Assembly (NCBI RefSeq): GCF_009742705.1
Contig: NZ_WPCU01000007.1
Span: 164,385 to 228,384, forward strand
DNA length: 64,000 nucleotides
Reading direction: 5' to 3'
Origin: Auraticoccus cholistanensis
Lineage (GTDB): Bacteria; Actinomycetota; Actinomycetes; Propionibacteriales; Propionibacteriaceae
The notes under the pieces: generated by a model
The model's input: only the letters and a program-made list of their open reading frames with translations
Told to the model about the DNA's origin: nothing
The model's database searches: none
Shown here: positions 54,196-63,175 of the stretch, piece by piece
How positions within the stretch are numbered: position 1 is the first letter of the stretch
Layout: each line of letters begins with the position of its first letter
Made by a program: the position numbers and the translations under genes

Positions 54196-55602
54196 ATGAC
54201 CGACCAGCAGGCCCCCGCCGAACCGCCCGCCGCGGCCACCCAGGACGTCGACCGGCGGGCCCTCGGCGTGGGCCTGTGCATCGGGGTGGTGGCGATCGCC
54301 TTCGAGTCCATCTCGGTGGCCACCGCGATGCCGCGGGCGGCCGAGGACCTCGGCGGGGTGGCCTACTACGCCTGGGCCTTCACCCTGTTCGTGATCGGCA
54401 TGCTGACCGCGACCGTGGTGGCGGGCCGGGTCGCGGACCGGGTGGGGCCGCTGCGGCCGCTGGTGCTGGGCATGCTCACCTTCGCCGCCGGTCTGGTCGT
54501 GGCCGGCGCGGCGACGGCCATGCCGCAGCTGCTGCTGGGCCGGCTGGTGCAGGGGGTCGGGGCCGGTGCGCTCAACCTCGGCCTGTTCGTGGTGATCGCC
54601 CGCGCCTTCGACGAGCGCCACCGCGCCACGATGATGACCTGGATCTCCACCGCCTGGGTGGTGCCCGCCTTCGTCGGCCCGCCCGTCTCGGCGTGGATCA
54701 CCGAGACCTTCAGCTGGCACTGGGTCTTCTTCGGCGTGCTGCCGCTGGTGGTCGTGGCCGCCGCGCTGGGACTGCCGACGATGCTGCGGCTGCACCGCAG
54801 CGGCGCCCTGGACGTCACCGAGCCATCGACGCCCGTGCCGCTGTGGGCGGGAGCGGTGGTGGCGGTGGCCGCGGCCGGCATCCAGCTCGCCGGCCAGCGG
54901 GCCGCGGAGGGGATCGACGCGGTGACCGTCGCGGTGGCCGTGGCCGCCCTGGCCGCGCTGCTGCTCGCCGCCCCACGGCTGATGCCGCCGGGGTTCCTGC
55001 GGCTGCGGCCCGGGTTGTCGTCGGTGGTGTGGGTGCGAGCCGCCGCCGCGGGCTCCTTCTTCGGCGCCGAGGCGTTCGTGCCGCTGATGCTGGTGCAGAC
55101 CCGGGGTCTGCCGCTGGTGCTCGCGGGGGCCTCGCTGACGGTCGGCGCGGTGGGCTGGACCACCGGCTCCTGGCTGCAGTCGCGCTCCTGGGTGCGGCTG
55201 CCCCGGGAGCGGCTGATCGCGCTGGGCTGCGGCTCGGTGCTGCTCGGCCTGCTCGTCACCGCGGTCACCGCCGCCGTCCCCTCGGTCTGGTTCGGCATGG
55301 TCGGCGTCGGCTGGATCTGCACCGGGCTGGGCATGGGCCTGCTGATGTCGAGCACCTCGGTGGCCATGATGACCCTCAGCCGGCCGAGCGAGCAGGGCCG
55401 CAACTCCTCCTCGCTGCAGGTCGGCGAGGCGCTCGGCAACGCCGTGCTGGCCGGTGCGGCCGGCACGATCTTCGCCCTGCTGCACGACAGCAGCGGTCTG
55501 CAGGCCACGTTCGGCACCGTGTTCGCGGCGATGTCGGCCAGCGCGCTGGTCGCGGTGCTGCTCGCCACCCGGATCGGGCGGATCACCGCGCCCGGGCGCT
55601 AG
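54196..55602 (+). CDS. MFS drug-exporter-type transporter (DHA2-like)
   Basis: 468 residues with 12-14 membrane segments. TPMPRAAED-like region appears as ATAMPRAAEDLGG, and GRVADRVGPLRPLVLGM and GRLVQGVGAGALNLGLFVVI are MFS drug-exporter motifs. The ATG at 54196 is chosen over 54154 because the MerR-type promoter predicts a transcript start near 54162, and GGAAG precedes 54196. It probably exports a drug or toxic metabolite in response to the inducer sensed by the MerR regulator. Confidence 0.9.
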   Translation: MTDQQAPAEPPAAATQDVDRRALGVGLCIGVVAIAFESISVATAMPRAAEDLGGVAYYAWAFTLFVIGMLTATVVAGRVADRVGPLRPLVLGMLTFAAGLVVAGAATAMPQLLLGRLVQGVGAGALNLGLFVVIARAFDERHRATMMTWISTAWVVPAFVGPPVSAWITETFSWHWVFFGVLPLVVVAAALGLPTMLRLHRSGALDVTEPSTPVPLWAGAVVAVAAAGIQLAGQRAAEGIDAVTVAVAVAALAALLLAAPRLMPPGFLRLRPGLSSVVWVRAAAAGSFFGAEAFVPLMLVQTRGLPLVLAGASLTVGAVGWTTGSWLQSRSWVRLPRERLIALGCGSVLLGLLVTAVTAAVPSVWFGMVGVGWICTGLGMGLLMSSTSVAMMTLSRPSEQGRNSSSLQVGEALGNAVLAGAAGTIFALLHDSSGLQATFGTVFAAMSASALVAVLLATRIGRITAPGR

Positions 55603-55713
55603 ACCCGACGCCCACCGGTGGAGCCGCTGACGGCGGGCGCCGGTGGCGTGCATGTCGATGCAGCGTCGACAATCGAGCCAGGTCCGACGTCGCACCCGAA
55701 GGAGCATCCACCC

Positions 55714-56931
55714 GTGCCCGACAAGAAGCCGCGAGTGCTGGTCTCGACCGACATCGGCGGCACCGATCCCGACGACTTCCAGTCCATGGTCCACCTGCTG
55801 CTCTACGCCGACAGGGTCGACATCGAGGGTCTCGTCGCCTCGCCGTACGGTCGCGGCCGCGTCGAGGACATCCTCGAGGTCATCGACCGCTACGAGGTGG
55901 ACCACCCCAACCTGAGGCGGCACGACCCCTCCTACCCCGAACCGGACCGGTTGCGGGAGGTCGCCAAGCAGGGCTCCTTCGAGGTCGCCGCCGACGACGG
56001 CTCGACCGGGGCGACCGAGGGCTCGGACTGGATCGTCCGCTGTGCCCGACGTCCGGACCCCCGCCCGCTCGACGTCCTGGTCTGGGGTGGCCTCGACGAC
56101 GTGGCGCAGGCGCTGCGCGACGCCCCCGACATCGCCGGCAGCCTCCGGGTGCACTACATCGGCGGGCCCAACACGATGTGGGGGGTCGACGCCTACAACT
56201 ACGTCGAGGAGAACGTCCCGCAGCTGCGGATGATCGAGTCGAACACGACCTACCGGGGGTTCTTCGAACGCGGGGACCGGACCGACGACCCCGACAACGT
56301 CAGGTTCGTCGACGAGCACGTGGCGGGGCACGGGGCGCTCGGGGACTTCTTCGCCGCGCAGCTGCCCCACCTCAAGATGGGCGACTCGCCGACGCTGACG
56401 TGGCTGCTCCACGGCCGCCAGGACCCGGCCGCACCGAGCTGGGGCGGTCGGTTCGTCAGGCTCTGGGCACCTCGCAAGCGTTCGTTCCACCGCCTGACGA
56501 CGGCTGCCGACGTGGTCGAGACGAACGCGCCCGTGGAGATCACCCTCCCGAGGCCGGCGGGCTACGCCGCGACGGACGTCAGCCGGCTGGTGGTCGACAA
56601 CCGCGACCACGGCCCCTTCCCGGCGGGCGTGGACGTCGGCGACGGCATCCGGTTCCGGCTGAGCACCTATCAGGTGCGCGAGGTCCCCTACCGGGTCGAG
56701 AGCTCCCACCCCGAGCTCGACGGCCTCCAGGGCGCGTTCACCGCCGCACCGGCGACGCAGGAGGCGACCACGCACGTCTCGCAGCGCCATCCCCACTGGT
56801 GGTGCGACGACCACGACCCGGAGAAGGCGATCGGTCAGATCCCGGGCGCGCGCTGGGTCAGCGACTACCGCGCGGAGTTCCTCCGGGACTTCGCCGAGCG
56901 GCTGGACCGCTGCCTGCCCCCGGGTGGCTGA
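55714..56931 (+). CDS. DUF1593 nucleoside-hydrolase-like protein
   Basis: 405 residues, GTG start with GAAGGAG upstream. VLVSTDIGGTDPDDFQS (residues 8-24, with Asp13, Asp18, Asp20, Asp21) resembles the metal-binding Asp cluster of nucleoside hydrolases; VWGGLDDVAQALRD and HYIGGPNTMWGVDAYNYVEE are further family motifs. No signal peptide. The substrate, perhaps a glycoside, is not known. An inverted repeat GTCGA-N7-TCGAC near 55657 may be a regulatory site. Confidence 0.88.
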   Translation: MPDKKPRVLVSTDIGGTDPDDFQSMVHLLLYADRVDIEGLVASPYGRGRVEDILEVIDRYEVDHPNLRRHDPSYPEPDRLREVAKQGSFEVAADDGSTGATEGSDWIVRCARRPDPRPLDVLVWGGLDDVAQALRDAPDIAGSLRVHYIGGPNTMWGVDAYNYVEENVPQLRMIESNTTYRGFFERGDRTDDPDNVRFVDEHVAGHGALGDFFAAQLPHLKMGDSPTLTWLLHGRQDPAAPSWGGRFVRLWAPRKRSFHRLTTAADVVETNAPVEITLPRPAGYAATDVSRLVVDNRDHGPFPAGVDVGDGIRFRLSTYQVREVPYRVESSHPELDGLQGAFTAAPATQEATTHVSQRHPHWWCDDHDPEKAIGQIPGARWVSDYRAEFLRDFAERLDRCLPPGG

Positions 56932-56948
56932 GCCGACGGGTGCCGGTG

Positions 56949-56998
56949 GACCGGACCCTCGCGCACGCACGACGCTGGGCGTCCGCGAGGGCCCGGTC
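56949..56998. terminator. Bidirectional hairpin terminator
   Basis: GACCGG-A-CCCTCGCG (56949-56963) pairs with CGCGAGGG-C-CCGGTC (56984-56998), a 14-bp stem with one mismatch and a 20-base loop, between the two convergent genes. Confidence 0.7.
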
Positions 56999-57023
56999 GG
57001 TCACCCGGGGTGACCGGCCCCGC

Positions 57024-57557
57024 TCACCAGTGGTGGGCGACGTCGATCACCAGCCGCGAGCCCGAGCCGGGACCGTCCAGCTCGAAGACCCGCATCGGCA
57101 GCCGGGCCCGCACCCCGAGCCCGAGGGTGGTCTGACCCTCGAACGTGCCGGCGAAGGCCACCTGGCGGAAGGTGTCGTAGCCGCGGACGTCCACCAGCTC
57201 GCGGGAGTTCCTGAGCTCGCGGCCCCAGGCCCGCACGGTGATCCGGATGTCGGTGCCGCGCAGCGACACCCGCTCCCCGGCGCCCTCGGTGTAGACCGCG
57301 CCGTAGCGGACGTCGTAGCCGACGCCGCGGCGGTCGAGGTCGATCACCAGACGGTCGTAGCAGGCGTGCCGCCCGCTGCGGACCGACTCGATGTCGTTGG
57401 CCGTGAAGGTGGCGTCCACCTCCGGCAACGACCCCCAGCTCACCGACGGGCACGTGGCCGCCTCGGCTCCTGGTACCACGGCCGGCGTCATCGCCAGCGC
57501 CACCCCGCACGCCCCGACCGCGAGGCCCCTCAACCACCTGTTCGACGTCATCGTCAT
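57024..57557 (-). CDS. Secreted AMIN-like domain protein
   Basis: 177 residues. A signal peptide (residues 1-34, ALAMTPAVVPGAEAA with cleavage after AEA-A) is followed by an AMIN-like beta domain: ACYDRLVIDLDRRGVGYDVRYG and FRQVAFAGTFEGQTTLGLGVRARLPMRVFEL, ending RLVIDVAHHW. AMIN-type domains bind envelope polymers or help localise amidases. Two cysteines probably form a disulfide. AGGGGG is upstream of the ATG. Divergent from the helicase. Confidence 0.88.
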   Translation of the reverse strand: MTMTSNRWLRGLAVGACGVALAMTPAVVPGAEAATCPSVSWGSLPEVDATFTANDIESVRSGRHACYDRLVIDLDRRGVGYDVRYGAVYTEGAGERVSLRGTDIRITVRAWGRELRNSRELVDVRGYDTFRQVAFAGTFEGQTTLGLGVRARLPMRVFELDGPGSGSRLVIDVAHHW

Positions 57558-57713
57558 CGCCCCCTGCGCCGACGCTAGACCCGCCTCCGCGGCAGCGGCT
57601 GTGAGCGGCAGAAAGGAGCACGAAAAGTTGGCTGAGCCCGCGCGGCGGGGACCGCCGGCCGGCTGCGCGTCGCGGTTCTGCCGGTGTCGCCGGTCAGCAC
57701 TACAGTGGGGCCA

Positions 57714-59495
57714 GTGACACCCCCCGCCGCCGAGAACGAGCCCGACCAGCTCGAGCTCGCCCACCCCGAGCGCCTGCCTCCCGCGTTCCCGGACCGGGCG
57801 GCCTGGGGCACCGTGCCGAAGCTGCGGGCCTGGCAGCAGGCGGCGCTGGACGCCTACCGCGAGCGGCAGCCCCGTGACTTCCTGGTGGTGGCCACCCCCG
57901 GCGCCGGCAAGACCTCCTTCGCCCTCACGCTGGCCGCGGAGCTGGTCAACCGGCGGGTCGTCTCGCAGGTGGTCGTGGTGGCGCCGACCGAGCACCTCAA
58001 GACCCAGTGGGCCGAGGCAGCCGGGCGGATCGGGCTGGCCATCGACCCCGACTACGGCACCCGCCAGGGCGCGACCAGCAGCGAGTTCCAGGGCTTCGCC
58101 CTCACCTACGCCGGCGTGGCGGTCAACCCGAACGCGCTGCGGATCCGGGTCGAGCGGACGAAGACGCTGGTGGTCCTCGACGAGATCCACCACGCCGGCG
58201 ACGCCCGCAGCTGGGGCGAGGCGGTCCGCGAGGCCTTCGACCCGGCCACCCGGCGGCTGGCGCTGACGGGCACGCCGTTCCGCTCCGACTCCAACCCCAT
58301 CCCGTTCGTGCGCTACGAGCACGACGGCACCGGCCACCTGCGCTCGCAGGCCGACTACTCCTACGGCTACGCCGAGGCGCTCGCCGACCGGATCGTGCGG
58401 CCGGTGCTGTTCATGGCCTACAGCGGCGACATGAGCTGGCGCACCAAGGCCGGCGACGAGGTGGCGGCCCGGCTCGGGTCGCCGCTGACCAAGGACCTCG
58501 CCGCGCAGGCGCTGCGCACCGCCCTCGACCCCAAGGGTGCGTGGGTGCCGGCGGTGCTGCAGGCCGCCGACACCCGGCTCACCGAGGTGCGCAACCACGT
58601 GCCCGACGCCGGCGGGCTGGTGATCGCGACCGACCAGACCAGCGCCCGCGCCTACGCCTCGATCCTGGCGCGGATCAGCGGCGAGAAGCCCACCGTGGTG
58701 CTCAGCGACGAGCCGGGCAGCAGCAGGAAGATCAGCGACTTCTCCGCCGGCGACCAGCGCTGGATGGTGGCGGTGCGGATGGTCTCCGAGGGCGTGGACG
58801 TGCCCCGGCTGGCGGTCGGTGTCTACGCCACCACCACGATGACGCCGCTGTTCTTCGCCCAGGCGGTGGGTCGGTTCGTCCGCGCCCGCAGCCGGGGCGA
58901 GACGGCCTCGGTGTTCGTGCCCAGCGTGGCCACCCTGCTCTCGCACGCGGCGGAGATGGAGCTGCAGCGCGACCACGCGCTCAAGGTGGCCACCCGCACC
59001 GAGGAGATCGAGCTCGACCCGCTGGACGAGGAGCGGGTGGAGGACGAACCCGGCGGCATGGAGGAGGAGGGCGAGTTCGCCGCCCTGGCCAGCGCCGCCG
59101 ACTTCGACCGGGTGCTCTTCGAGGGCGGGGAGTACGGGCTCGGCGGTGCCTCGGGCTCGGTCGACGAGGCCGACTACCTGGGCCTGCCGGGGCTGCTCGA
59201 GCCCGAGCAGGTCCGCGACCTGCTGAAGCGGCGCCAGGCCGAGCAGGTGGCCCGCGGGAACCGCGGCGGCGAGGAGCAGGCCGCCCGCGCGACCCACGCC
59301 CAGCTCCGCGACCTGCGCCGGGAGCTCAACGGGCTGGTGGCGGCCTGGCACCACCGCACCGGCGAACCCCACGGGGTGATCCACAACACACTGCGGGAGG
59401 CCTGCGGCGGGCCGGTGCTCGCCGCGGCCGACGCCGCGCAGATCCAGGCCCGCATCGACCGGATCCGGCAGTGGGCGGTCACCCGGGCCAGCTGA
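57714..59495 (+). CDS. DEAD/DEAH box helicase (superfamily II)
   Basis: 593 residues, GTG start. Walker A is at residues 60-67 (ATPGAGKT), the DEIHH box at 156-160, motif III TGTPFRSD follows and the C-terminal helicase motif is FFAQAVGRFVRARSRGE. The C-terminal third is acidic. It belongs to an actinobacterial group found near DUF3039, as here, with unknown nucleic-acid substrate. TACAGT is 7 bases before the GTG, consistent with a leaderless transcript. Confidence 0.92.
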   Translation: MTPPAAENEPDQLELAHPERLPPAFPDRAAWGTVPKLRAWQQAALDAYRERQPRDFLVVATPGAGKTSFALTLAAELVNRRVVSQVVVVAPTEHLKTQWAEAAGRIGLAIDPDYGTRQGATSSEFQGFALTYAGVAVNPNALRIRVERTKTLVVLDEIHHAGDARSWGEAVREAFDPATRRLALTGTPFRSDSNPIPFVRYEHDGTGHLRSQADYSYGYAEALADRIVRPVLFMAYSGDMSWRTKAGDEVAARLGSPLTKDLAAQALRTALDPKGAWVPAVLQAADTRLTEVRNHVPDAGGLVIATDQTSARAYASILARISGEKPTVVLSDEPGSSRKISDFSAGDQRWMVAVRMVSEGVDVPRLAVGVYATTTMTPLFFAQAVGRFVRARSRGETASVFVPSVATLLSHAAEMELQRDHALKVATRTEEIELDPLDEERVEDEPGGMEEEGEFAALASAADFDRVLFEGGEYGLGGASGSVDEADYLGLPGLLEPEQVRDLLKRRQAEQVARGNRGGEEQAARATHAQLRDLRRELNGLVAAWHHRTGEPHGVIHNTLREACGGPVLAAADAAQIQARIDRIRQWAVTRAS

Positions 59496-59504
59496 GCCGC
59501 CGGC

Positions 59505-60665
59505 TCAGCCGAGGCTCACCGTGACCGAGAGGGCGAGCACGAAGGCGAGCACCGAGACCACCGCCACGAAGGTCGGGAACCCCCAGGAGCGGCGCGGCGC
59601 GGCCGGGACGGGGGCGAAGCCGACCGGGTGGGGCTGCGGCCGCGGCGGCAGGGTGGCCGGGGTGCCCGGGTGGTGCGGCGGGACGGACCCGGGGCTGCCG
59701 GCCGGCAGCGGGGTCGGCGGGTAGAACGGCGCGGTGGCGGCCGGCTGGGGCCGGGTCGTCGTCGGCGGCAGCGACCATCCCGGGCCGCTCGGCCGCAGCA
59801 CGGTGGCGTCGTCGCGGGCCACCGGGGGCCGGGTCGTCCGCTGCACCCCGCCCATCCGGGCCACCAGCGCGTCCAGCTCGTCGGCCAGCACCTGCGCGGT
59901 GGGCGGCCGGCGTCCGGGCACGGGGGAGAGCGCGGCGGCCAGCAGGTGGTCCAGCTCCGGCGGCGCGCCGACCGAGGCGGCCACCGGCGGCGGAGCGGCG
60001 TGCGGGTCGCGTGCCATCAGGTCGGCCAGCGTCCGGACCGGGAAGGGCGGCTCCCCGGTCAGCAGGGTGAAGCACACCGAGGCCAGCGAGTAGACGTCGG
60101 CCCGGCGGTCCAGCGCCCCGTTGCCGGTGGCCTGCTCCAGCGCCATGTGGGCCGGGGTGCCGGCGGTCATCGTGGAGGCCATCTCGGCCACCATCTCCTT
60201 GGCCACCCCCAGGTCGGCCAGGAGCACGTGCCCGCCGGTGAGCGGGTCGCCGTCCAGCAGCAGGTTGCCGGGGGTGACGTCGCGGTGGATCACGTCGTGC
60301 TCGTGCAGGACGTGCAGGCAGCGGGCGGCCTCGGCGGCCAGGTGCAGCGCCAGCGTCGGGGCGACGCGGCGGCGTCGGACGTCCTCCAGCGAGCCGCCGG
60401 CGGCGTAGTCCATGACGAAGTAGGGACGCCCGTCCGGCAGCGTGCCGATGTCGTAGACCCGCACGATCCGCGGGTCGCGGATCCGGCGCATCAGCCGCGC
60501 CTCGGACAGGAAGCGGGCCCGGACGTCCTCGTTGGCCGCCCAGTTGTCGGCCAGCACCTTGACCGCGACGTCGACGTCGAGCTCCTCGTCGCGGCCCTGC
60601 CAGACGGTGGCGAAGGAGCCGGCCCCGAGCCGGCGGCTCAGCACGTAGCGCCCGATCCTGTCCAT
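59505..60665 (-). CDS. Membrane Ser/Thr protein kinase (PknB-like), DLG variant
   Basis: 386 residues. Kinase domain (about 6-260): G-loop LGAGSFATVW, Lys36 in VAVK, HRD at 127-129 with Asp129 and Asn134. The DFG motif reads D151-L-G, and the APE motif reads ALE. A Pro-rich linker (about 285-350) precedes one membrane segment (about 363-384). There is no extracellular sensor domain (no PASTA). The kinase should be active because the catalytic residues are present. CAGGAT lies 6 bases before the ATG. Confidence 0.93.
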   Translation of the reverse strand: MDRIGRYVLSRRLGAGSFATVWQGRDEELDVDVAVKVLADNWAANEDVRARFLSEARLMRRIRDPRIVRVYDIGTLPDGRPYFVMDYAAGGSLEDVRRRRVAPTLALHLAAEAARCLHVLHEHDVIHRDVTPGNLLLDGDPLTGGHVLLADLGVAKEMVAEMASTMTAGTPAHMALEQATGNGALDRRADVYSLASVCFTLLTGEPPFPVRTLADLMARDPHAAPPPVAASVGAPPELDHLLAAALSPVPGRRPPTAQVLADELDALVARMGGVQRTTRPPVARDDATVLRPSGPGWSLPPTTTRPQPAATAPFYPPTPLPAGSPGSVPPHHPGTPATLPPRPQPHPVGFAPVPAAPRRSWGFPTFVAVVSVLAFVLALSVTVSLG

Positions 60666-60685
60666 GGCGGCATCCTGTCAGATCG

Positions 60686-60715
60686 TTGACACGTGACTAA
60701 ATGGTCACCTATCGT
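60686..60715 (+). promoter_or_regulatory. Promoter with overlapping ArsR-type operator, leaderless
   Basis: TTGACA (60686-60691), 18-base spacer, TATCGT (60710-60715). The spacer holds the inverted repeat GTGAC-N6-GTCAC (60693-60708). The transcript would start at or next to the ATG at 60722, so no ribosome site is needed. The ArsR protein downstream is the probable repressor (autoregulation). Confidence 0.7.
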
Positions 60716-60721
60716 CGGGGC

Positions 60722-61081
60722 ATGGACACCGACGACCTCGTGTTCAGGGCGCTGGCGGATCCGGTCCGCCGGCTCCTCCTGGACGCGCTCTTCCAGCGGG
60801 ACGGCCGCTCGCTGGGTGAGCTGGAGGCCGTGGTCAACCAGCACGTCGAGATGACCCGGTTCGGGGTGGCCAAGCACCTGCGCCTGCTCGAGCAGGCCGA
60901 CCTCGTCGTCTCGCGCAAGCAGGGCCGGGAGAAGCTGCACCACCTCAACCCCGTCCCCATCCAGCAGATCCACGAGCGCTGGATCGGCAAGTACACCGAG
61001 CGGGCCGGCGTCGCCGCCCTCCTGCTCGACCTCAAGCACCACCTCGAGACACCCGAACCGAACAAGGACGACACACCATGA
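60722..61081 (+). CDS. ArsR family transcriptional regulator
   Basis: 119 residues. Winged helix-turn-helix: ALADPVRRLLLDALFQRDG, then HVEMTRFGVAKHLRLLEQADLVVSRKQGREKLHHLNP (residues about 40-78). No cysteine metal site is seen, so it belongs to the group that pairs with SRPBCC proteins. The ATG chosen coincides with the predicted transcript start. It overlaps the next gene by four bases (ATGA). Confidence 0.93.
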   Translation: MDTDDLVFRALADPVRRLLLDALFQRDGRSLGELEAVVNQHVEMTRFGVAKHLRLLEQADLVVSRKQGREKLHHLNPVPIQQIHERWIGKYTERAGVAALLLDLKHHLETPEPNKDDTP

Positions 61082-61566
61082 GCGAGAACCTGGTCCAGAC
61101 CTACAGCGTCTACATCAAGGCCCCGGCCCAGAAGGTCTGGGACGCCATCACGCAGTCGGAGTACACCAGCCGTTGGGGCTACGGCGGCGACGTCGAGTTC
61201 GAGCCCCGTCCCGGCGGGGTGTTCAACAACCTCACCACCGAGCAGATGAGGCAGATGGGCATGGGCGACGTCGCCGTCGAGGGCAGGGTCCTCGAGATCG
61301 ACCCGCCGAACCGGCTGGTGCTCAGCTGGAAGCCGGGCTGGTACCCCGACTCCGAGCCCACCCAGGTGACCTGGGAGCTGACCGAGTTCCCCAGCGGGCT
61401 GACCCGGGTGGTGCTGACCCACGACGTCACCGCCGCCCCGCAGCTGGCGCCCGAGGTCGCCGGTGGCGGCGACCCGCAGCAGGGCGGTGGCGGCTGGCTG
61501 TGGTCGCTGTCGGGGCTCAAGACCCTGCTGGAGACCGGTGCGTCGATGGACGAGCCGGCCGCCTGA
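61078..61566 (+). CDS. SRPBCC family (AHSA1-like) protein
   Basis: 162 residues. Starts YSVYIKAPAQKVWDAITQSEYTSRW, the typical beginning of Aha1/START-like small-molecule-binding folds; GRVLEIDPPNRLVLSW and TWELTEFPSGLTRVVLTHD follow. Such proteins accompany ArsR regulators in Actinobacteria and are thought to bind a hydrophobic ligand. Translationally coupled to the regulator. Confidence 0.93.
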   Translation: MSENLVQTYSVYIKAPAQKVWDAITQSEYTSRWGYGGDVEFEPRPGGVFNNLTTEQMRQMGMGDVAVEGRVLEIDPPNRLVLSWKPGWYPDSEPTQVTWELTEFPSGLTRVVLTHDVTAAPQLAPEVAGGGDPQQGGGGWLWSLSGLKTLLETGASMDEPAA

Positions 61567-61583
61567 GCACACCCCCGTCAGCG

Positions 61584-61617
61584 GCAGGAGGTGCGTCCGC
61601 CCGGACGCACCTCCTGC
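61584..61617. terminator. Perfect 16-bp hairpin, bidirectional terminator
   Basis: GCAGGAGGTGCGTCCG (61584-61599) and its exact complement (61602-61617) are separated by two bases, between the convergent SRPBCC and DinB-fold genes. Confidence 0.75.
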
Positions 61618-61629
61618 GCCGCGTCCGGG

Positions 61630-62424
61630 TCAGGCGCCGACCCAGTCCATGTGGTCGACGAGGTGGTCGAGCTCGGCGCGGTCGCCGACGACCGTGCACG
61701 ACCGGGCGGCGTCCACGGGCAGGCGGCGGCTGACCACCTGCAGCAGCTCGCAGGCCGGTCCGGAGATGGTGACGGTGGCCGTCTCCGCCTCGCGGGCGAG
61801 GTGGCGGCCCGAGGTGAGGACGAGCGGGGCGTCGGTGCGCCGCAGCAGCCAGGCCGTACCGGTGTCCACCGCCACCCAGGCGAGCGTCTGGCCGTCGCCG
61901 CGCACGGCCTCGGTGAAGCCCGGCACGTGCTGCGCCCAGCCGCTGGAGGCGATCGTGCCGAGCCAGTCCTCGATCGCGGCCACCGCCAGGTCCGGGTCGA
62001 GGTGGTAGTCCAGGCCGAGCGTGGCGGCGGCGTCGATGCGGTGGACGGCGGCCTCGCCGAAGAGCCGGCGCGACCAGAACGCCAGTCCGTCCCCGCCGCC
62101 GGAGGGGTCGAAGACGTCGGCCCCGCCGGTGGCCGCCGCGAAGGACGCCCTCGTGCGGTCGGCGCCCTCAACCAGCCACGCCGGCCACTGCGACGCATCC
62201 GCCGGCGCCTCCTCCCAGCCCAGGCTGAAGGCGGCGGCCGGGTCGGCGACCTTCTCCACCACGAGCCGGTCCACCCACCGCTGGGTGGAGCCGATGTGCC
62301 CCACCAGGTCGGCCAGCGTCCACTCCGGGCAGGTCGGCACCGGGGCGCCGGGGTCGGCGCCCTCGACCCACCGGGCCACCTCCCGCGTCTGGTCCACCGC
62401 CGAGTCGAGCAGCTGCGCGTCCAT
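61630..62424 (-). CDS. Maleylpyruvate-isomerase/DinB-fold family protein (TIGR03083)
   Basis: 264 residues, ATG preceded by AGGAGG. The N-terminal helix bundle has VPTCPEWTLADLVGHIGSTQRW with the histidine used for metal in mycothiol-dependent enzymes; GEAAVHRIDAAATLG carries the second His, and a C-terminal domain (about 175-264) follows. The family includes mycothiol-dependent maleylpyruvate isomerase, but most members are uncharacterised. Confidence 0.88.
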   Translation of the reverse strand: MDAQLLDSAVDQTREVARWVEGADPGAPVPTCPEWTLADLVGHIGSTQRWVDRLVVEKVADPAAAFSLGWEEAPADASQWPAWLVEGADRTRASFAAATGGADVFDPSGGGDGLAFWSRRLFGEAAVHRIDAAATLGLDYHLDPDLAVAAIEDWLGTIASSGWAQHVPGFTEAVRGDGQTLAWVAVDTGTAWLLRRTDAPLVLTSGRHLAREAETATVTISGPACELLQVVSRRLPVDAARSCTVVGDRAELDHLVDHMDWVGA

Positions 62425-62567
62425 CGTCGTCCTCCTGTCCTGGTCAGGGCCTGGTGCCCGTGCTCGCCAGTCAGACCCCGCTGCGGCTCCGGACTCATCG
62501 CCCCGCGCCCCGCCGGCTGCCGACAACCCCGTTGCGGCCACCGGTCGTCCCCGCCAGCCTGGGCACC

Positions 62568-63146
62568 ATGCACCTCGTCTTCCTGCACGGTCCCGCGGCG
62601 GCCGGCAAGCTGACGGTGGCCCGTGCGCTCTCGCAGCGGCTGCACTACGGCGTCTTCCACAACCACCTGGTGGTGGACGCGCTGACCGCCGTCTTCCCCT
62701 TCGGCACGCCGCCCTTCGTCGAGCTGCGCGAGCACTTCTGGCTCTCGACCTTCCGTGCGGCGGCGCTGGCCGACGTCTCGCTGCTGTTCACCTTCGCCCC
62801 CGAGGCCACGGTGCAGCCGGGCTTCGCCGAGCGTGCCCGGGCGTGCGTGGCCGACGCCGGCGGGCGCACCGTCTTCGTCGAGCTCACGGTGGGCGAGGCC
62901 GAGCAGGAGCGCCGCATCGCCCTGCCGAGCCGCTCCGAGTTCGCCAAGCTCACCAGCGTCGAGACGCTGCGCCAGCTGCGGGCCGCCCGGACCGACGTCG
63001 AGCGACCGCCCGCCGACCTGCGCATCGACACCGAGACGACCGGTCCCGAGGCGGCCGCGGACCGGGTCGTGGAGCACTTCGGGCTCCGTCCGGCCGCCAG
63101 CTGGGACCGCTATCCCGCCGTCCAGCCGCCCGTCCCGCCCCGCTGA
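62568..63146 (+). CDS. P-loop small-molecule kinase-like protein
   Basis: 192 residues. Walker A GPAAAGKLT lies at residues 8-16, followed by HNHLVVDALTAVFPFGTPPF, seen in shikimate/gluconate-kinase-like AAA proteins. A lid region and the C-terminal RIDTETTGPEAAADRVVEHFG follow. The substrate is unknown. CAGCCT is 7 bases before the ATG, a weak leaderless -10. Confidence 0.85.
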   Translation: MHLVFLHGPAAAGKLTVARALSQRLHYGVFHNHLVVDALTAVFPFGTPPFVELREHFWLSTFRAAALADVSLLFTFAPEATVQPGFAERARACVADAGGRTVFVELTVGEAEQERRIALPSRSEFAKLTSVETLRQLRAARTDVERPPADLRIDTETTGPEAAADRVVEHFGLRPAASWDRYPAVQPPVPPR

Positions 63147-63175
63147 GGGGTCCGGGCGACCGGGAGGATGGGGCC

